In this document: positions 1-11,400 of the stretch, in pieces
Layout of the letters: every line of letters begins with the position of its first letter
Position numbering within the stretch: position 1 is the stretch's first letter
Assembly (NCBI RefSeq): GCF_003813965.1
Contig: NZ_CP033896.1
Coordinates: 1-64,000 of the forward strand
Origin: Corynebacterium choanae
GTDB lineage: Bacteria; Actinomycetota; Actinomycetes; Mycobacteriales; Mycobacteriaceae
Direction: 5' to 3'
DNA: 64,000 nt
Position numbers and translations under genes: made by a program
The notes under the pieces: model-generated
What the model was told of the DNA's origin: nothing
The model's input: the letters and a program-made list of their open reading frames with translations, nothing else
Databases searched by the model: none

Positions 1-1914
1 GTGACTGACACCGCCACTTCACCGGAGCATGTGTGGAGCCAAGTCTTCACCGTGCTGTTGACGTCGCATCCCGGTGCGGCTTCGCTGTCAAATGAACAAC
101 ATCGGGCGTTGGCCGATATCACCCCGGTGACGTTACTGCCCGACATCGCGGTGCTGCAGGTCACGAGCCAAGCGGCGAAAGAAGTAGTGGAGAAGTCCTT
201 AAGTGAGGCGATTGCTGATGGTTTCGCCACCGTCACTGGGCAACGCTGCGCGATTGTGGTCTCCGTTCACACTGCTGCGGCTACACCTCCCCAACGTGGC
301 GGGGCACCAACGGATGCAACTGGCGGGGATCATCCGGCGTCAACTAGCGGCACTCCCGCAGCAACTGGTGTCACTGGTGCAGCGGCAGCAGGGGAGGAAC
401 ATTCCCCTGTTGAGTCAGGCACGGATGTGACACCAGAGACCAAACCGGCCGATGCGCAAGCGGCTTCGACAACTGATGATGCCGCCGCCATGAACTATCC
501 ACTGACCAACCTCATCAACGAGGTAAACCAGGCGGCGGCCAGTGGCGATACTGCGAAAGAAACCCAGCTGCGGGAAAAACTCGCCGAAGCCGAAGCAGCC
601 CTTGCCAGCGGCAAACTGCCGATTGTCGACTTTTTGAAAATATATAAACGCCCACCGGGGGCGTTTGCTGATCCGGCTGTGGAAGCGGAAGCCGCCACTG
701 TTACCTCACCGATCAGGCCGCAACCCGGGTGGGAAAAACCGACGAACACCACAACTGAGCCCCCGGCAGCCGACCCGCACACCCCGCTCACGCAGCCTGT
801 TCCTGCCCCCGCCGCGGCAGCCCCCTCCACCGCGGGGGCGCGTCTGCCTAGGGAAACTGCCACCCGCAGCGGCGAAGGCATGCTCAAACCCGACGATCGC
901 TACACCTTCGACACCTTCGTAAAAGGTCCGTCGAATAACTTCACCTGTGCAGCGGCGATTGCGGTGGCCGAACAGCCGGCAACCACCTACAATCCGCTGT
1001 TTATCTACGGGCCGTCAGGGTTAGGGAAAACCCATCTGCTGCGGGCAACAGGGACCTATGCCAAGTCGCTGAATCCGAAACTTCGCATCAAATACGTCTC
1101 CAGCGAAGAATTCACCAACGACTACATCAACTCCACCCGGGACGACCGGCAGGAATCCTTCAAACGCCGCTACCGGGAACTCGACATTCTCATGGTCGAC
1201 GACATCCAATTCTTGGCCGGGAAAGAACTCACCCAGGAAGAGTTCTTCCACACCTTCAATTCGCTGTTTCTTGCCGACAAGCAGATCATTTTGACCTCTG
1301 ACCGGGGACCGAAAGAACTCACCACATTGCATGATCGGCTCGTCACCCGCTTCCAACAAGGGCTGATCACCGATATTCAACCCCCAGACTTGGAAACCCG
1401 CATCGCTATCTTGTCGAAGAAAGCGCAGCTTGAACATATTCATGTGACCCGGGATGTGTTGGAATTTATCGCCCAGCATTTCAAATCATCGATCCGGGAA
1501 CTCGAAGGGGCACTCATTCGGGTTTCGGCGGCAGCGTCGCTGAACAACGAGCCGCTGACGGTCGACAGCGCAAAACATGCACTCAGCCATATTCTTCCCG
1601 ACGAAGCCGATATGCAGATCACCCCAGAGGTGATCTTGGAAGTCGCTGCCGAATATTTCAACCTGTCGACCGACGAGTTGACCGGACCGGGGCGCACGAA
1701 ACGAGTCACTCATCCTCGCCAGTTGGCAATGTATTTGTGTCGGGAGCTCACCGACTTGTCGCTGCCCAGTATTGGCCGAGCATTCGGCGGCAGGGATCAC
1801 ACCACAGTGATGTATGCCGATCAGAAAATTCGGGAAAAGCTTGCCGCAAACCGGGACACGCTCGACGAGATTCAGCAGCTCACCCAGCAAATCAAACAGC
1901 AGGCACGCGGCTAA
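1..1914 (+). CDS. dnaA: Chromosomal replication initiator DnaA
   Basis: DnaA binds 9-mer boxes at oriC, oligomerises with ATP, opens the duplex and recruits helicase. The GTG start is base 1 of the window, so any upstream promoter is not visible. Domain I covers about residues 1-90. Domain II (about 90-300) is an unusually long Ala/Thr/Pro-rich linker that contains a short charged helical stretch near residues 160-215. The AAA+ domain follows, with Walker A GPSGLGKT at about 338-345, Walker B DDIQF, and the C-terminal helix-turn-helix carrying the DnaA signature around DHTTVMYA (about 598). At 637 residues it is roughly 100 longer than many corynebacterial DnaA proteins as I recall them; the excess is in domain II. 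A terminator-like hairpin (1974-2010) and the box-rich oriC follow directly. Confidence 0.98.
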   Translation: MTDTATSPEHVWSQVFTVLLTSHPGAASLSNEQHRALADITPVTLLPDIAVLQVTSQAAKEVVEKSLSEAIADGFATVTGQRCAIVVSVHTAAATPPQRGGAPTDATGGDHPASTSGTPAATGVTGAAAAGEEHSPVESGTDVTPETKPADAQAASTTDDAAAMNYPLTNLINEVNQAAASGDTAKETQLREKLAEAEAALASGKLPIVDFLKIYKRPPGAFADPAVEAEAATVTSPIRPQPGWEKPTNTTTEPPAADPHTPLTQPVPAPAAAAPSTAGARLPRETATRSGEGMLKPDDRYTFDTFVKGPSNNFTCAAAIAVAEQPATTYNPLFIYGPSGLGKTHLLRATGTYAKSLNPKLRIKYVSSEEFTNDYINSTRDDRQESFKRRYRELDILMVDDIQFLAGKELTQEEFFHTFNSLFLADKQIILTSDRGPKELTTLHDRLVTRFQQGLITDIQPPDLETRIAILSKKAQLEHIHVTRDVLEFIAQHFKSSIRELEGALIRVSAAASLNNEPLTVDSAKHALSHILPDEADMQITPEVILEVAAEYFNLSTDELTGPGRTKRVTHPRQLAMYLCRELTDLSLPSIGRAFGGRDHTTVMYADQKIREKLAANRDTLDEIQQLTQQIKQQARG

Positions 1915-1973
1915 CCTATCCGCCTGCGTCTCCTACTGGCAGCCCGCGCCGCTGCGCCACCTTAAACCCCGAT

Positions 1974-2010
1974 AACGCCGAAGACCGCACATCGTGTTGT
2001 CTTCGGCGTT
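1974..2010 (+). terminator. Terminator hairpin after dnaA
   Basis: A perfect 12-bp stem pairs AACGCCGAAGAC with GTCTTCGGCGTT around a 13-nt loop, 60 nt after the dnaA stop codon. Only a short AT-rich stretch (GCGCAATTT) follows, so termination may be partial. Confidence 0.7.
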
Positions 2011-2149
2011 GCGCAATTTCTACGGATCTTGCCAATAACGATCACCGGCTTGCGGTAGTAATCCGGGCGCCTGCACGGTGAGTAACCGCCGACGGACAGC
2101 GACAAGGCCACTGCAGCTGCTAGGAGGCCGCCTTGGCACAGTTTGCGTA

Positions 2150-2470
2150 TTTACCCAGGTCGCACTGTTTCGGGGGTGATGAGTAGGGGGATGTGGAGAA
2201 AAAAATTTTTTCTTCACCGCACGCTGCAACGACGTTATCCACAGGCTTATGCACAAGTGTGTAATTACAAGGATGTAATTCCGTCACACAGATCACAGGC
2301 GCCCCGGATGAGCTGGGGAAACATAATGTGCAAAACTTGTGGACAAGCGCCAAAATTCTGGGGATAACTACCACCCCTATTGTGGATAACCAGAAAGCCG
2401 GCCGGTCCATCCACAATTTTGCCGAATTTTCCACATGTTCTCCACACCGGAAATCACAGTCTAACTTCCT
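2150..2470. other. oriC: Chromosomal replication origin oriC with DnaA boxes
   Basis: The 924-nt gap between dnaA and dnaN has no convincing gene and holds a cluster of DnaA boxes. Perfect copies of TTATCCACA lie at 2235-2243 (plus) and 2381-2389 (minus). One-mismatch copies lie at 2247-2255, 2338-2346 (minus), 2359-2367 (minus), 2427-2435 and 2438-2446. An A/T tract at about 2197-2213 (GAAAAAAATTTTTTCTT) next to the first boxes is a candidate duplex-unwinding element. Position between dnaA and dnaN and box density match actinobacterial oriC. From 2470 to 2838 I see no further box cluster; this part must carry the dnaN promoter. Confidence 0.93.
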
Positions 2471-2838
2471 AGATAACCTGGGCTGATACGGTGAATTCAC
2501 AGTTTGCACAGGACCTACTGTTATTACCAACGAAATCAATCAGTTCTCTTGGGTAAAAATGGGCACTGGGGAAGCAGATTTGCAGCCCCAGATGGCACAG
2601 AGACCGAGTTGCACCGGGCTGTTTTCACAGACGGTGATTGGCAGGTAGTTTTTTCTAGTGTCACAACAACCGGTTCGTGGCCGATAGCAAACACCGCAAC
2701 CATCATGTGGTGTAGCGCCATCGCGGCCGTTGATGCTCACCTACCCTGGAGTAAGTGATCTCCTGCAGGGGATGGTGCACAGGTAACTGATTGGTCGTTA
2801 GTGGATGCTGAGAATGAAAAGGAGCGGTGGGAACAGCA

Positions 2839-4014
2839 ATGGATGTTGATCAGATTGCGTTTGAGGTAGCAAATAGCGAACTTGCACAGGCGGTGAGTTG
2901 GGTTGCCCGTAAACTGCCGTCAAATCCAGCACAGCCGGTGCTCAAAGGCATTCGCATTGTTGCCGAAGATGATGTTTTAGAGATCTCCGGATATGACTAC
3001 GAGGTCTCGAATCTGGTGCGGATCCCCGCTGATGTGGAATCCCCCGGCAAGATCGCACTTGCCGGTAAGTTGCTTTCCGATATCACGAGCAATTTGCCGA
3101 AGGAGACGGTGAAGTTCGACTGTGATGGTTCACTGATCACCGTGGATTGCGGTAGCGCCCACTTCGAGCTTCCAGCGATCCCTATCGATGATTATCCCGC
3201 GTTGCCAGTGCTGCCAGAGCCCACTGGTTCTGTTGATCCGCAAGGTTTTGCGTGGGCTATTCAACAGGTTGCAGTTGCTGCCAGCAACGACGATGCGCTG
3301 CCGATGCTCACCGGTATTTACATTGCGATCACCGGCGATGAGATGCTGCTGGCAACCACCGACCGGTTCCGGATGGCGGTCCGGAAACTTTCTTGGAATG
3401 CCCTCGATAAAACCCTCGACACGCAGCTGCTCGTACCGGCGAAAACCCTCCTTGATTCGTCGAAAACGTTAAGCTCTGCCTCCAGTGAAGATGTGGTGTT
3501 GGCTGTCAGCGACGCGGAACAAGGCCACCGGCTGCTCGGCCTGCAATCCGGTGATCGGAAAACCTCGACGCGGCTCATCGATGCGGAATATCCCAACTTC
3601 CGGCCACTGCTTCCGGAACGACACACTGCCACCGCAACTGTGGCAATTGATCAACTGCTGCAGGCGGTGAAACGGGTGTCGTTGGTTGCTGACTCAGCCG
3701 GCCAGATTCGGCTGCAGTTTACCGACGGTGAACTCATTATCAGTGCTGGTGGGGCGGATGCCGGAAAGGCACAGGAATCCATCCCGTGCGCATTTTTTGG
3801 CGACACAATTGTTACCGCTTTCCGCACCCAGTATCTTCGCGAAGGCCTGCAGGTTATGGCTTCCGATCGGGTATTTTTCGGATTCACCGAGCCACATCGT
3901 CCCGTGCTGCTTGCCCCCCAACCGGAGGAACTCCCCGAACAGACAGAAGATGGGTTCTTCCCCGCCCCGCAAACCGATTTCCAATATGTGCTGATGCCTG
4001 TTCGCACTAGCTAG
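2839..4014 (+). CDS. dnaN: DNA polymerase III beta subunit (sliding clamp)
   Basis: The beta clamp forms a dimeric ring around DNA and tethers the replicative polymerase and repair partners. The protein (MDVDQIAFEVANSELAQAV...) has the three-fold clamp architecture along its 391 residues, with family features such as the PVLKGI segment near the N-terminus and the MPVR C-terminal motif. An in-frame GTG at 2827 would leave only 2 nt after the AAAGGAG sequence (2818-2824); the ATG at 2839 is 14 nt downstream of it, which is long but fits the family N-terminus better, so I chose ATG. It lies in the conserved dnaA-dnaN-recF order. Confidence 0.97.
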   Translation: MDVDQIAFEVANSELAQAVSWVARKLPSNPAQPVLKGIRIVAEDDVLEISGYDYEVSNLVRIPADVESPGKIALAGKLLSDITSNLPKETVKFDCDGSLITVDCGSAHFELPAIPIDDYPALPVLPEPTGSVDPQGFAWAIQQVAVAASNDDALPMLTGIYIAITGDEMLLATTDRFRMAVRKLSWNALDKTLDTQLLVPAKTLLDSSKTLSSASSEDVVLAVSDAEQGHRLLGLQSGDRKTSTRLIDAEYPNFRPLLPERHTATATVAIDQLLQAVKRVSLVADSAGQIRLQFTDGELIISAGGADAGKAQESIPCAFFGDTIVTAFRTQYLREGLQVMASDRVFFGFTEPHRPVLLAPQPEELPEQTEDGFFPAPQTDFQYVLMPVRTS

Positions 4015-4153
4015 TCGCCCAATGCTGCACACCCCTGGTCATTGGGGGCGGTGATGATGCATCATCCCGCCCCTGCCACCGGGGTCGTGGCGTGTTGCGC
4101 GCTTCATGCCCGCTGCGAACTTGCACGAATTGGTGAAGGATCTCCTCACAAAT

Positions 4154-5467
4154 ATGCGTATCACCCAGCTTGCCTTGCAGGATTTTCGTTCCTGGGACAC
4201 GTTTTCCTGTGAACTGCCTGCAGGTGTCACTGTGTTTGTGGGACGCAACGGGCAGGGCAAGACCAATATTGTGGAAGCTGTCGGCTATCTTGCCCATTTG
4301 CAGTCGCATCGGGTGTCTCACGATGTGCCGCTGGTTCGGGAAGGCGCAACAGCGGCACGGATTAGTGGGGTCGTGCAACATGAAGGCCGGGAACTTACCG
4401 CCCATGTGCTGATTAAACCGAAGGGCAGTAATCTCGCGCAGATCAACCGCACCCGGCTCGATTCGCCCCGGCAGCTGCTCGGGGTGGTGCGCACCGTGTT
4501 GTTTGCCCCGGAAGATTTAGCACTTGTCAAAGGTGAACCAGCTATTCGTCGCAGCGCTATCGACGAGATCATTGCCACCCGTACCCCGCGGCTGGCAGGG
4601 GTGAAACATGACTATGACAAGATTCTGCGGCAACGAAACGCACTATTGAAATCAGTTGCCGCCCAGTCCCGACGCAGCTGGATGCATGATGAAACAACCG
4701 TCACCACTTTAGATGTGTGGGATAGCCAACTTGCGGCACTTGGCGCCCAGCTGATGGTGGCACGCACAGCAGTGTTGCACCAGTTGGGCGGTCTTGTGCA
4801 TGCGGCGTATGCGTCGATCGCCCCAGAATCGCGTCCGGCTGGAATCCACTATGTGCCCAGTATTGCGACCACGTTGCAACAGTTCGGCAGTCCACATGCC
4901 ACTTCCAACACGGATACAGCTGGGCTGCAGGAACTCTATGAGGCAGCCTTGTTGACCGCGCTTGGGCAGGCGCGCAGCAAAGAAATTGATCGAGGAATGA
5001 CCCTTGTCGGCCCGCACCGCGACGATGTAGAGCTGTTGTTAGGCAGTCAGCCGGCAAAAGGGTTTGCCAGCCATGGGGAAACCTGGTCGATGGCGTTGGC
5101 GTTGCGGATGGCTACCGCCGAACTGTATCGCGGTGACGGGGTGAATCCGATTGTGATTTTAGATGATGTGTTTGCCGAACTTGATGCACGTCGTCGCACG
5201 CTGCTGGTCAATACGTTAAGCGATAGTGAGCAGGTGTTGATTACTGCGGCTGTGGGTGATGATCTGCCGCGTGAATTGGATGCTGCAGTTGCTGCAACGC
5301 ATATGGTGAGCACTGTGTATAGTGCCGGCAGCCGGGTATCCCGCTTGGATGCACCTGCGGCAACTGGTGAGGCTGACGCTGCCCAGACGGTGAATGCTAG
5401 TGGGGATACCGATGCTGCGAGCAGGAGCAGCACAGCCAGGGACAACAATGACTCGGGGGAGGAATGA
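4154..5467 (+). CDS. recF: DNA replication and repair protein RecF
   Basis: RecF is an SMC-like ATPase that helps load RecA at single-strand gaps. The frame is open from 4106, but the family N-terminus ([14 protein letters not shown], compare the RecF pattern ...L.DFRSW) begins at the ATG at 4154 with an AAGGAT Shine-Dalgarno near 4136. Walker A is GRNGQGKTN near residues 31-39; the ABC signature and Walker B ([10 protein letters not shown]) are in the C-terminal third. The tail after residue 400 is Ala/Thr/Ser-rich and probably disordered. The stop overlaps the next gene's start (ATGA), indicating translational coupling with the DUF721 gene. Confidence 0.96.
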   Translation: MRITQLALQDFRSWDTFSCELPAGVTVFVGRNGQGKTNIVEAVGYLAHLQSHRVSHDVPLVREGATAARISGVVQHEGRELTAHVLIKPKGSNLAQINRTRLDSPRQLLGVVRTVLFAPEDLALVKGEPAIRRSAIDEIIATRTPRLAGVKHDYDKILRQRNALLKSVAAQSRRSWMHDETTVTTLDVWDSQLAALGAQLMVARTAVLHQLGGLVHAAYASIAPESRPAGIHYVPSIATTLQQFGSPHATSNTDTAGLQELYEAALLTALGQARSKEIDRGMTLVGPHRDDVELLLGSQPAKGFASHGETWSMALALRMATAELYRGDGVNPIVILDDVFAELDARRRTLLVNTLSDSEQVLITAAVGDDLPRELDAAVAATHMVSTVYSAGSRVSRLDAPAATGEADAAQTVNASGDTDAASRSSTARDNNDSGEE

Positions 5468-6432
5468 CCGTGCAGAACTCTCGTGGCACCACACCTCACC
5501 CGCACAAGCGCAGTGCTCCCGCACAGTCCGCCACTGATGGCACCCGCTCTGCGGGGGGATCTGCTCGCCAAGAATCTGCTTCCGTGCAGGGGGAACATCA
5601 CGATTTGGTCGATGGGGCGTTTGCTGCTGCCCGGTCTATGGCGAAAGCTCGCGGTGGACGACTGCCGTCACTGCGTTATCAGGGCACCCCAGCGAAAACC
5701 ATTACCGGATTTGGGCACACCTATCAGCAGGAGCCGCGGCGGCTTGCTGCTGCTGATCCTCAGCAAGAACGCATTGCATCGATTCTTGCCGCTATGACAG
5801 AACCGGCAGGTGATGCGGCCAGCGGTAAAGACTCGGAGGAATCGTCCTCCGGCGGGAATCCTGTTACTGCCACTGTGTCTGCTGCAGATGATCGCATAAC
5901 GGCAGTTGATGAGCCGGCAAATGGGGACGATGCTGCAACAGCGAAGGACACACCGCCGCTCGACGAGATAACCGTCGCGCAATATGTGCTGCACAATATG
6001 GGGGAAATCCCACCGTCGCTGCTGGAGTCGATCAGCCGCATTCAGCTGCATGCCACTGATGCCAGTGGGCGTCGCCGGAAACGCCACCAGGAACTGGAGA
6101 AACTCGGTGACGTGTTACAGCGGGAGATCGCTGATCGGGGATGGCGGCAAGGGATCTCGAGCGGGGTGATTATGGGTAATTGGCGCTCGATTGTTGGCGA
6201 CACGATCGCTGATCACACAAAAGTCGAAATGATTAAAGAAACCACCTTGTTTCTGTCGACAGATTCGACAGCGTGGGCGACGAACCTGCGGCTCATGCAG
6301 CCGATGCTACTGCAACGTATCGCAGAAAAAATTGGCGACGGATATATTACGACGCTGCATATTTTCCCACCCCGCACCAGCGGTGGCTCGCGGCGTGGCC
6401 GCTGGCAGTCATCGAACACTCGCCGCCGCTAG
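5464..6432 (+). CDS. dciA: DUF721/DciA family protein
   Basis: DciA-type (DUF721) proteins assist loading or function of the replicative helicase DnaB in bacteria that lack DnaC/DnaI. The conserved domain is at the C-terminus (about residues 215-310): a basic helical segment, then [31 protein letters not shown], here cited by its core [12 protein letters not shown], and a closing arm ([19 protein letters not shown]). The N-terminal 200 residues are low-complexity and likely disordered; one part ([13 protein letters not shown]) is basic. It overlaps recF by 4 nt with GGAGG just upstream, as in other actinobacterial dnaA regions. Confidence 0.9.
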   Translation: MTVQNSRGTTPHPHKRSAPAQSATDGTRSAGGSARQESASVQGEHHDLVDGAFAAARSMAKARGGRLPSLRYQGTPAKTITGFGHTYQQEPRRLAAADPQQERIASILAAMTEPAGDAASGKDSEESSSGGNPVTATVSAADDRITAVDEPANGDDAATAKDTPPLDEITVAQYVLHNMGEIPPSLLESISRIQLHATDASGRRRKRHQELEKLGDVLQREIADRGWRQGISSGVIMGNWRSIVGDTIADHTKVEMIKETTLFLSTDSTAWATNLRLMQPMLLQRIAEKIGDGYITTLHIFPPRTSGGSRRGRWQSSNTRRR

Positions 6433-9019
<2,587 letters not shown>

Positions 9020-9276
9020 TCGTCACCGCAGGTAGCGCGCAACCCCTATGCCGACACGGTGGTGTTGTGCGCCTGCGGTGTCACACCTGCAGGAATGCGT
9101 TGCTTGAATCCTGCGCACTCCATGTACACCCCAAGGAACAGTGGACTGGTAGTTTTTCGCCTATCAGCTGCTGTTTTTTGGGGTGTTGTGCTTGGTGCTG
9201 TCTTGGGCATCGGGGCAAAGTCACTGGCACTCGATGCCTCCCGGTGACTATCTGTCACTGGTCACAGTGGCGGCTG

Positions 9277-9726
9277 CTAGACCTGTGGCGCGTAGCGTTG
9301 CACGATCGCTGCCATCGGGCCTAGTGCTGGTTTCAATAGTGGGACTGCCCGGTTCCGCAGTGAGGCATAAAGTTTCGCTAGTGCTTTGTTGTTTATCCGG
9401 TCAGTGTGTTTATCGGCATGTGACAGCAGATAGTCGGCAACATTATCCGGGTCTTGTAACACATACGCGGAGAAGCTTTCCGCGGTGTTGTCTGCGGTGT
9501 AGGCATCCCACAGCGGCTGCATCGCATCAGCGAATTCGGGGATGACCGCTTGCACGCTGCGGTTGATGAGATTGGGGTCAGTTTTCTTCACTGCCCCGAC
9601 GGTGGTTTTGATTGCGGTGCCGGTAAATCCCTTGTAGCCGGCGATCGTATCGTCGATGAGGGTAACAAGTTCGGCCGCAATCTTTGGTCGCTGTTTCGAG
9701 GTAAACGCTTCACGCAGGGTAGTCAC
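9277..9726 (-). CDS. DUF6918-like conserved corynebacterial protein
   Basis: A 149-residue helical protein (MTTLREAFTSKQRPKIAAEL...) that resembles the actinobacterial DUF6918 family as I remember it; no function is known for that family. Visible features are a mostly alpha-helical composition, a conserved-looking GYKGFTGTAIKTTVGAVKK segment (cited by its GYKGFTGTAI core, residues 31-40), and no membrane segments or signal peptide. It is transcribed against gyrB and gyrA. The start is a GTG with a weak Shine-Dalgarno. Function unassigned. Confidence 0.75.
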   Translation of the reverse strand: MTTLREAFTSKQRPKIAAELVTLIDDTIAGYKGFTGTAIKTTVGAVKKTDPNLINRSVQAVIPEFADAMQPLWDAYTADNTAESFSAYVLQDPDNVADYLLSHADKHTDRINNKALAKLYASLRNRAVPLLKPALGPMAAIVQRYAPQV

Positions 9727-9867
9727 AGCGTGTCAGTGTAGTTTATTGTTCCCGCACAAGTGGCGGGCACCGTTGTGGCTGGGACGAGTGCCTCCTGCCA
9801 CGCGGGGGTGCTGTTGTAACTGTTTTATTCCAGGCAATACGGCAATGCGGCAGGTGGGGCAGTATTG

Positions 9868-9930
9868 CAGCAACCCTTGCCAAACGTTGCCTGAAGTTGG
9901 CGGCGGGGTTCGACAAGGGTTGCTGTTTTT
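9868..9930 (+). terminator. Orphan plus-strand terminator
   Basis: A 12-bp stem (CAGCAACCCTTG at 9868-9879 with CAAGGGTTGCTG at 9914-9925) is followed at once by TTTTT (9926-9930), the classic intrinsic-terminator shape on the plus strand. No plus-strand gene ends nearby: gyrB stopped 850 nt earlier and the flanking genes are on the minus strand. The rest of the 9727-10089 gap contains nothing else I can identify. Confidence 0.6.
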
Positions 9931-10089
9931 GAGAATTTGCTGTCGTGATTCTTCCTCACACAGTCGATGACTCAGCGCACACGAGTGCCACATCAGCCAC
10001 AGCTATTCACTGCAATCACAACAGTCACTTATGTTACACATTGTTGGAACACAGGCAAAGACTTTCCCGAAAAAGCAGCGGTTCACCTG

Positions 10090-10455
10090 CTATCCAGTGG
10101 GGGTATCACGGGCCGCAAAATCACTAGCCCGTCGTAGATATACTGCCGCGGCAAGCTTGGCAAACAAGGCATTGTCCTGCGACAACGGGGTAAGTTTGAG
10201 CAAAGTTTCTGCTAACGCGGCGGCAGCCTCGTCCGGGGTGGGAAACAGGGGCACACCATGTAATTTCGCCCCGCACACACTTGCCGCGGCCACCAGTGCC
10301 GCATGATCGACAATGCTGGCCGGGGTTTCAGCACAAAACACCTGCGCCACGCGGTATAGCTGGTCAGCGGGGAAATCCACCGCCGGTATTGCTGCACCCG
10401 CACGCGGCGTGGCAGCGATAAGCGGCAGCGGGGAGTGGTTTGTCATCTGGGACAC
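10090..10455 (-). CDS. Degenerate Doc/Fic-like protein, putative toxin
   Basis: A 121-residue protein whose middle follows the death-on-curing (Doc) pattern: an aspartate/alanine-rich helix (IVDHAALVAAASVCGAKLHG), then LFPTPDEAAAALAETLL, then a helix where Doc/Fic proteins have HxFxDGNKR. Here that place reads TPLSQDNALFAKLAAAVYL, so the catalytic histidine and the GNKR anion-hole residues are missing and only D-N remain. Family assignment is by pattern, not by search. A ribbon-helix-helix gene lies 267 nt upstream on the same strand, the usual antitoxin partner. AMP transfer or phosphorylation activity is unlikely with this motif. Confidence 0.6.
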   Translation of the reverse strand: MSQMTNHSPLPLIAATPRAGAAIPAVDFPADQLYRVAQVFCAETPASIVDHAALVAAASVCGAKLHGVPLFPTPDEAAAALAETLLKLTPLSQDNALFAKLAAAVYLRRASDFAARDTPTG

Positions 10456-10677
10456 CTCAACATCTCCTCGGCGGATACATGAAAAGTTGGAACTCCATCA
10501 AACGTCATTGTTGCCAGGAGATGCTGATTGCCCCGAACCTTCAGACCCGAACCTTCAGGCAGGTGCAACACCTGGGGAATCGGCCGATGAGTGACACCGG
10601 GATGGTGTTGCACCATCACCAAACATTGGCAACGACAATGGTGTTCAAATTGGCAACGACACCAGGGTTCTTTCAGC

Positions 10678-10726
10678 CCTAGTGCAGTGTGTTGCCTGTC
10701 CTAGTGCAGTGTGTTGCCTGCCCTAG
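10678..10726. repeat. 22-bp tandem repeat abutting the antitoxin stop
   Basis: Two exact-but-one copies of a 22-bp unit (CCTAGTGCAGTGTGTTGCCTG + T/C) lie at 10678-10699 and 10700-10721, followed by a partial third copy (CCTAG) that overlaps the stop codon of the ribbon-helix-helix gene. The gap 10456-10722 also holds the palindrome GATGGTGTTGCACCATC (10601-10617), a doubled CCGAACCTTCAG and a doubled TTGGCAACGACA. The whole gap is repeat-rich and non-coding. Confidence 0.8.
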
Positions 10727-10947
10727 GGCCGATGTTTCGCTTTGGCTTGGGTGATTGCTTGTTGGGTTTCCCGATAGTCGGCCAGCAGCTCATAGGCCAA
10801 ATGATGCACTTCACTGTCAAGCAAGCTGCGTGCTGCAGCCGCCACAATGGCGCGCACCGCCGCATCATGTTTACTGCGGCCTTGCGCCGCAGCCAACAGC
10901 GTTAACGCCCGATCTTCTTCCGCGGAAAGCCGCAATGTCATGGCCAC
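10723..10947 (-). CDS. CopG-type ribbon-helix-helix protein, putative antitoxin
   Basis: A 74-residue protein starting MAMTLRLSAEEDRALTLLA, the standard ribbon-helix-helix N-terminus: one beta strand (MTLRL) and two helices, of the sort that dimerises and binds operator DNA. The C-terminal part (RSLLDSEVHHLAYELLADYRETQQAI) would contact a partner. The frame is open upstream to 11061, but AAAGGA followed after 9 nt by GTG at 10947 fixes the start. Its partner is the Doc-like gene downstream on the same strand. It may autorepress through the palindromes around it, but no operator is demonstrated. Confidence 0.7.
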   Translation of the reverse strand: MAMTLRLSAEEDRALTLLAAAQGRSKHDAAVRAIVAAAARSLLDSEVHHLAYELLADYRETQQAITQAKAKHRP

Positions 10948-11400
10948 CAGCATTAATCCTTTCATCACCGTTGGACGAACGTGCTGCAGCTGGTTGCCGC
11001 GTTTTGTGGCGCCGTGTGCTGCCCCTGTTCGCCAATATGGTATCACTGTGATACCAAGCATCGTGGGGTAAAACGGTCAAATACGCCCTCAACGGCCCTG
11101 TAGCTGCCAAAGCGTGCCACAACCACGTAGAATAGTGACGTTGTGTGTGTACACACCACGCACATGGTGACACGGATCTGTAATTGACCACCTGATCGCA
11201 ATATGCACCGGAAACAACATTGCTGCGGCTCTGGCTGTCAAGGTGCAAGGCAAAACCACAGTGCCGCGGACAGGCAGCATGCCGTGCGAAATACAACCTA
11301 CCTGTGCAACATCAAATAACTCGTGTGCAAGTAGTCGCATCCTGTGCGGCGACTGCACAACGAACAAAAAGACATCCCAATTGGGAAGGAATAACAACCA
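10948..11400. promoter_or_regulatory. Divergent intergenic region before gyrA
   Basis: This 453-nt gap separates the minus-strand antitoxin gene from plus-strand gyrA and must hold both promoters. A TAGAAT hexamer near 11127-11132 is a possible -10 element. The gyrA Shine-Dalgarno (GGAAGGA, about 11385-11391) is clear. I see no convincing gene here; the open frames are shadow-like and lack ribosome-binding sites. Confidence 0.3.

Noticed and set aside
9059..9247. 62-residue hydrophobic open frame after gyrB
   Set aside because: It has no ribosome-binding site and overlaps an equally long frame on the other strand; a hydrophobic stretch alone is not enough.
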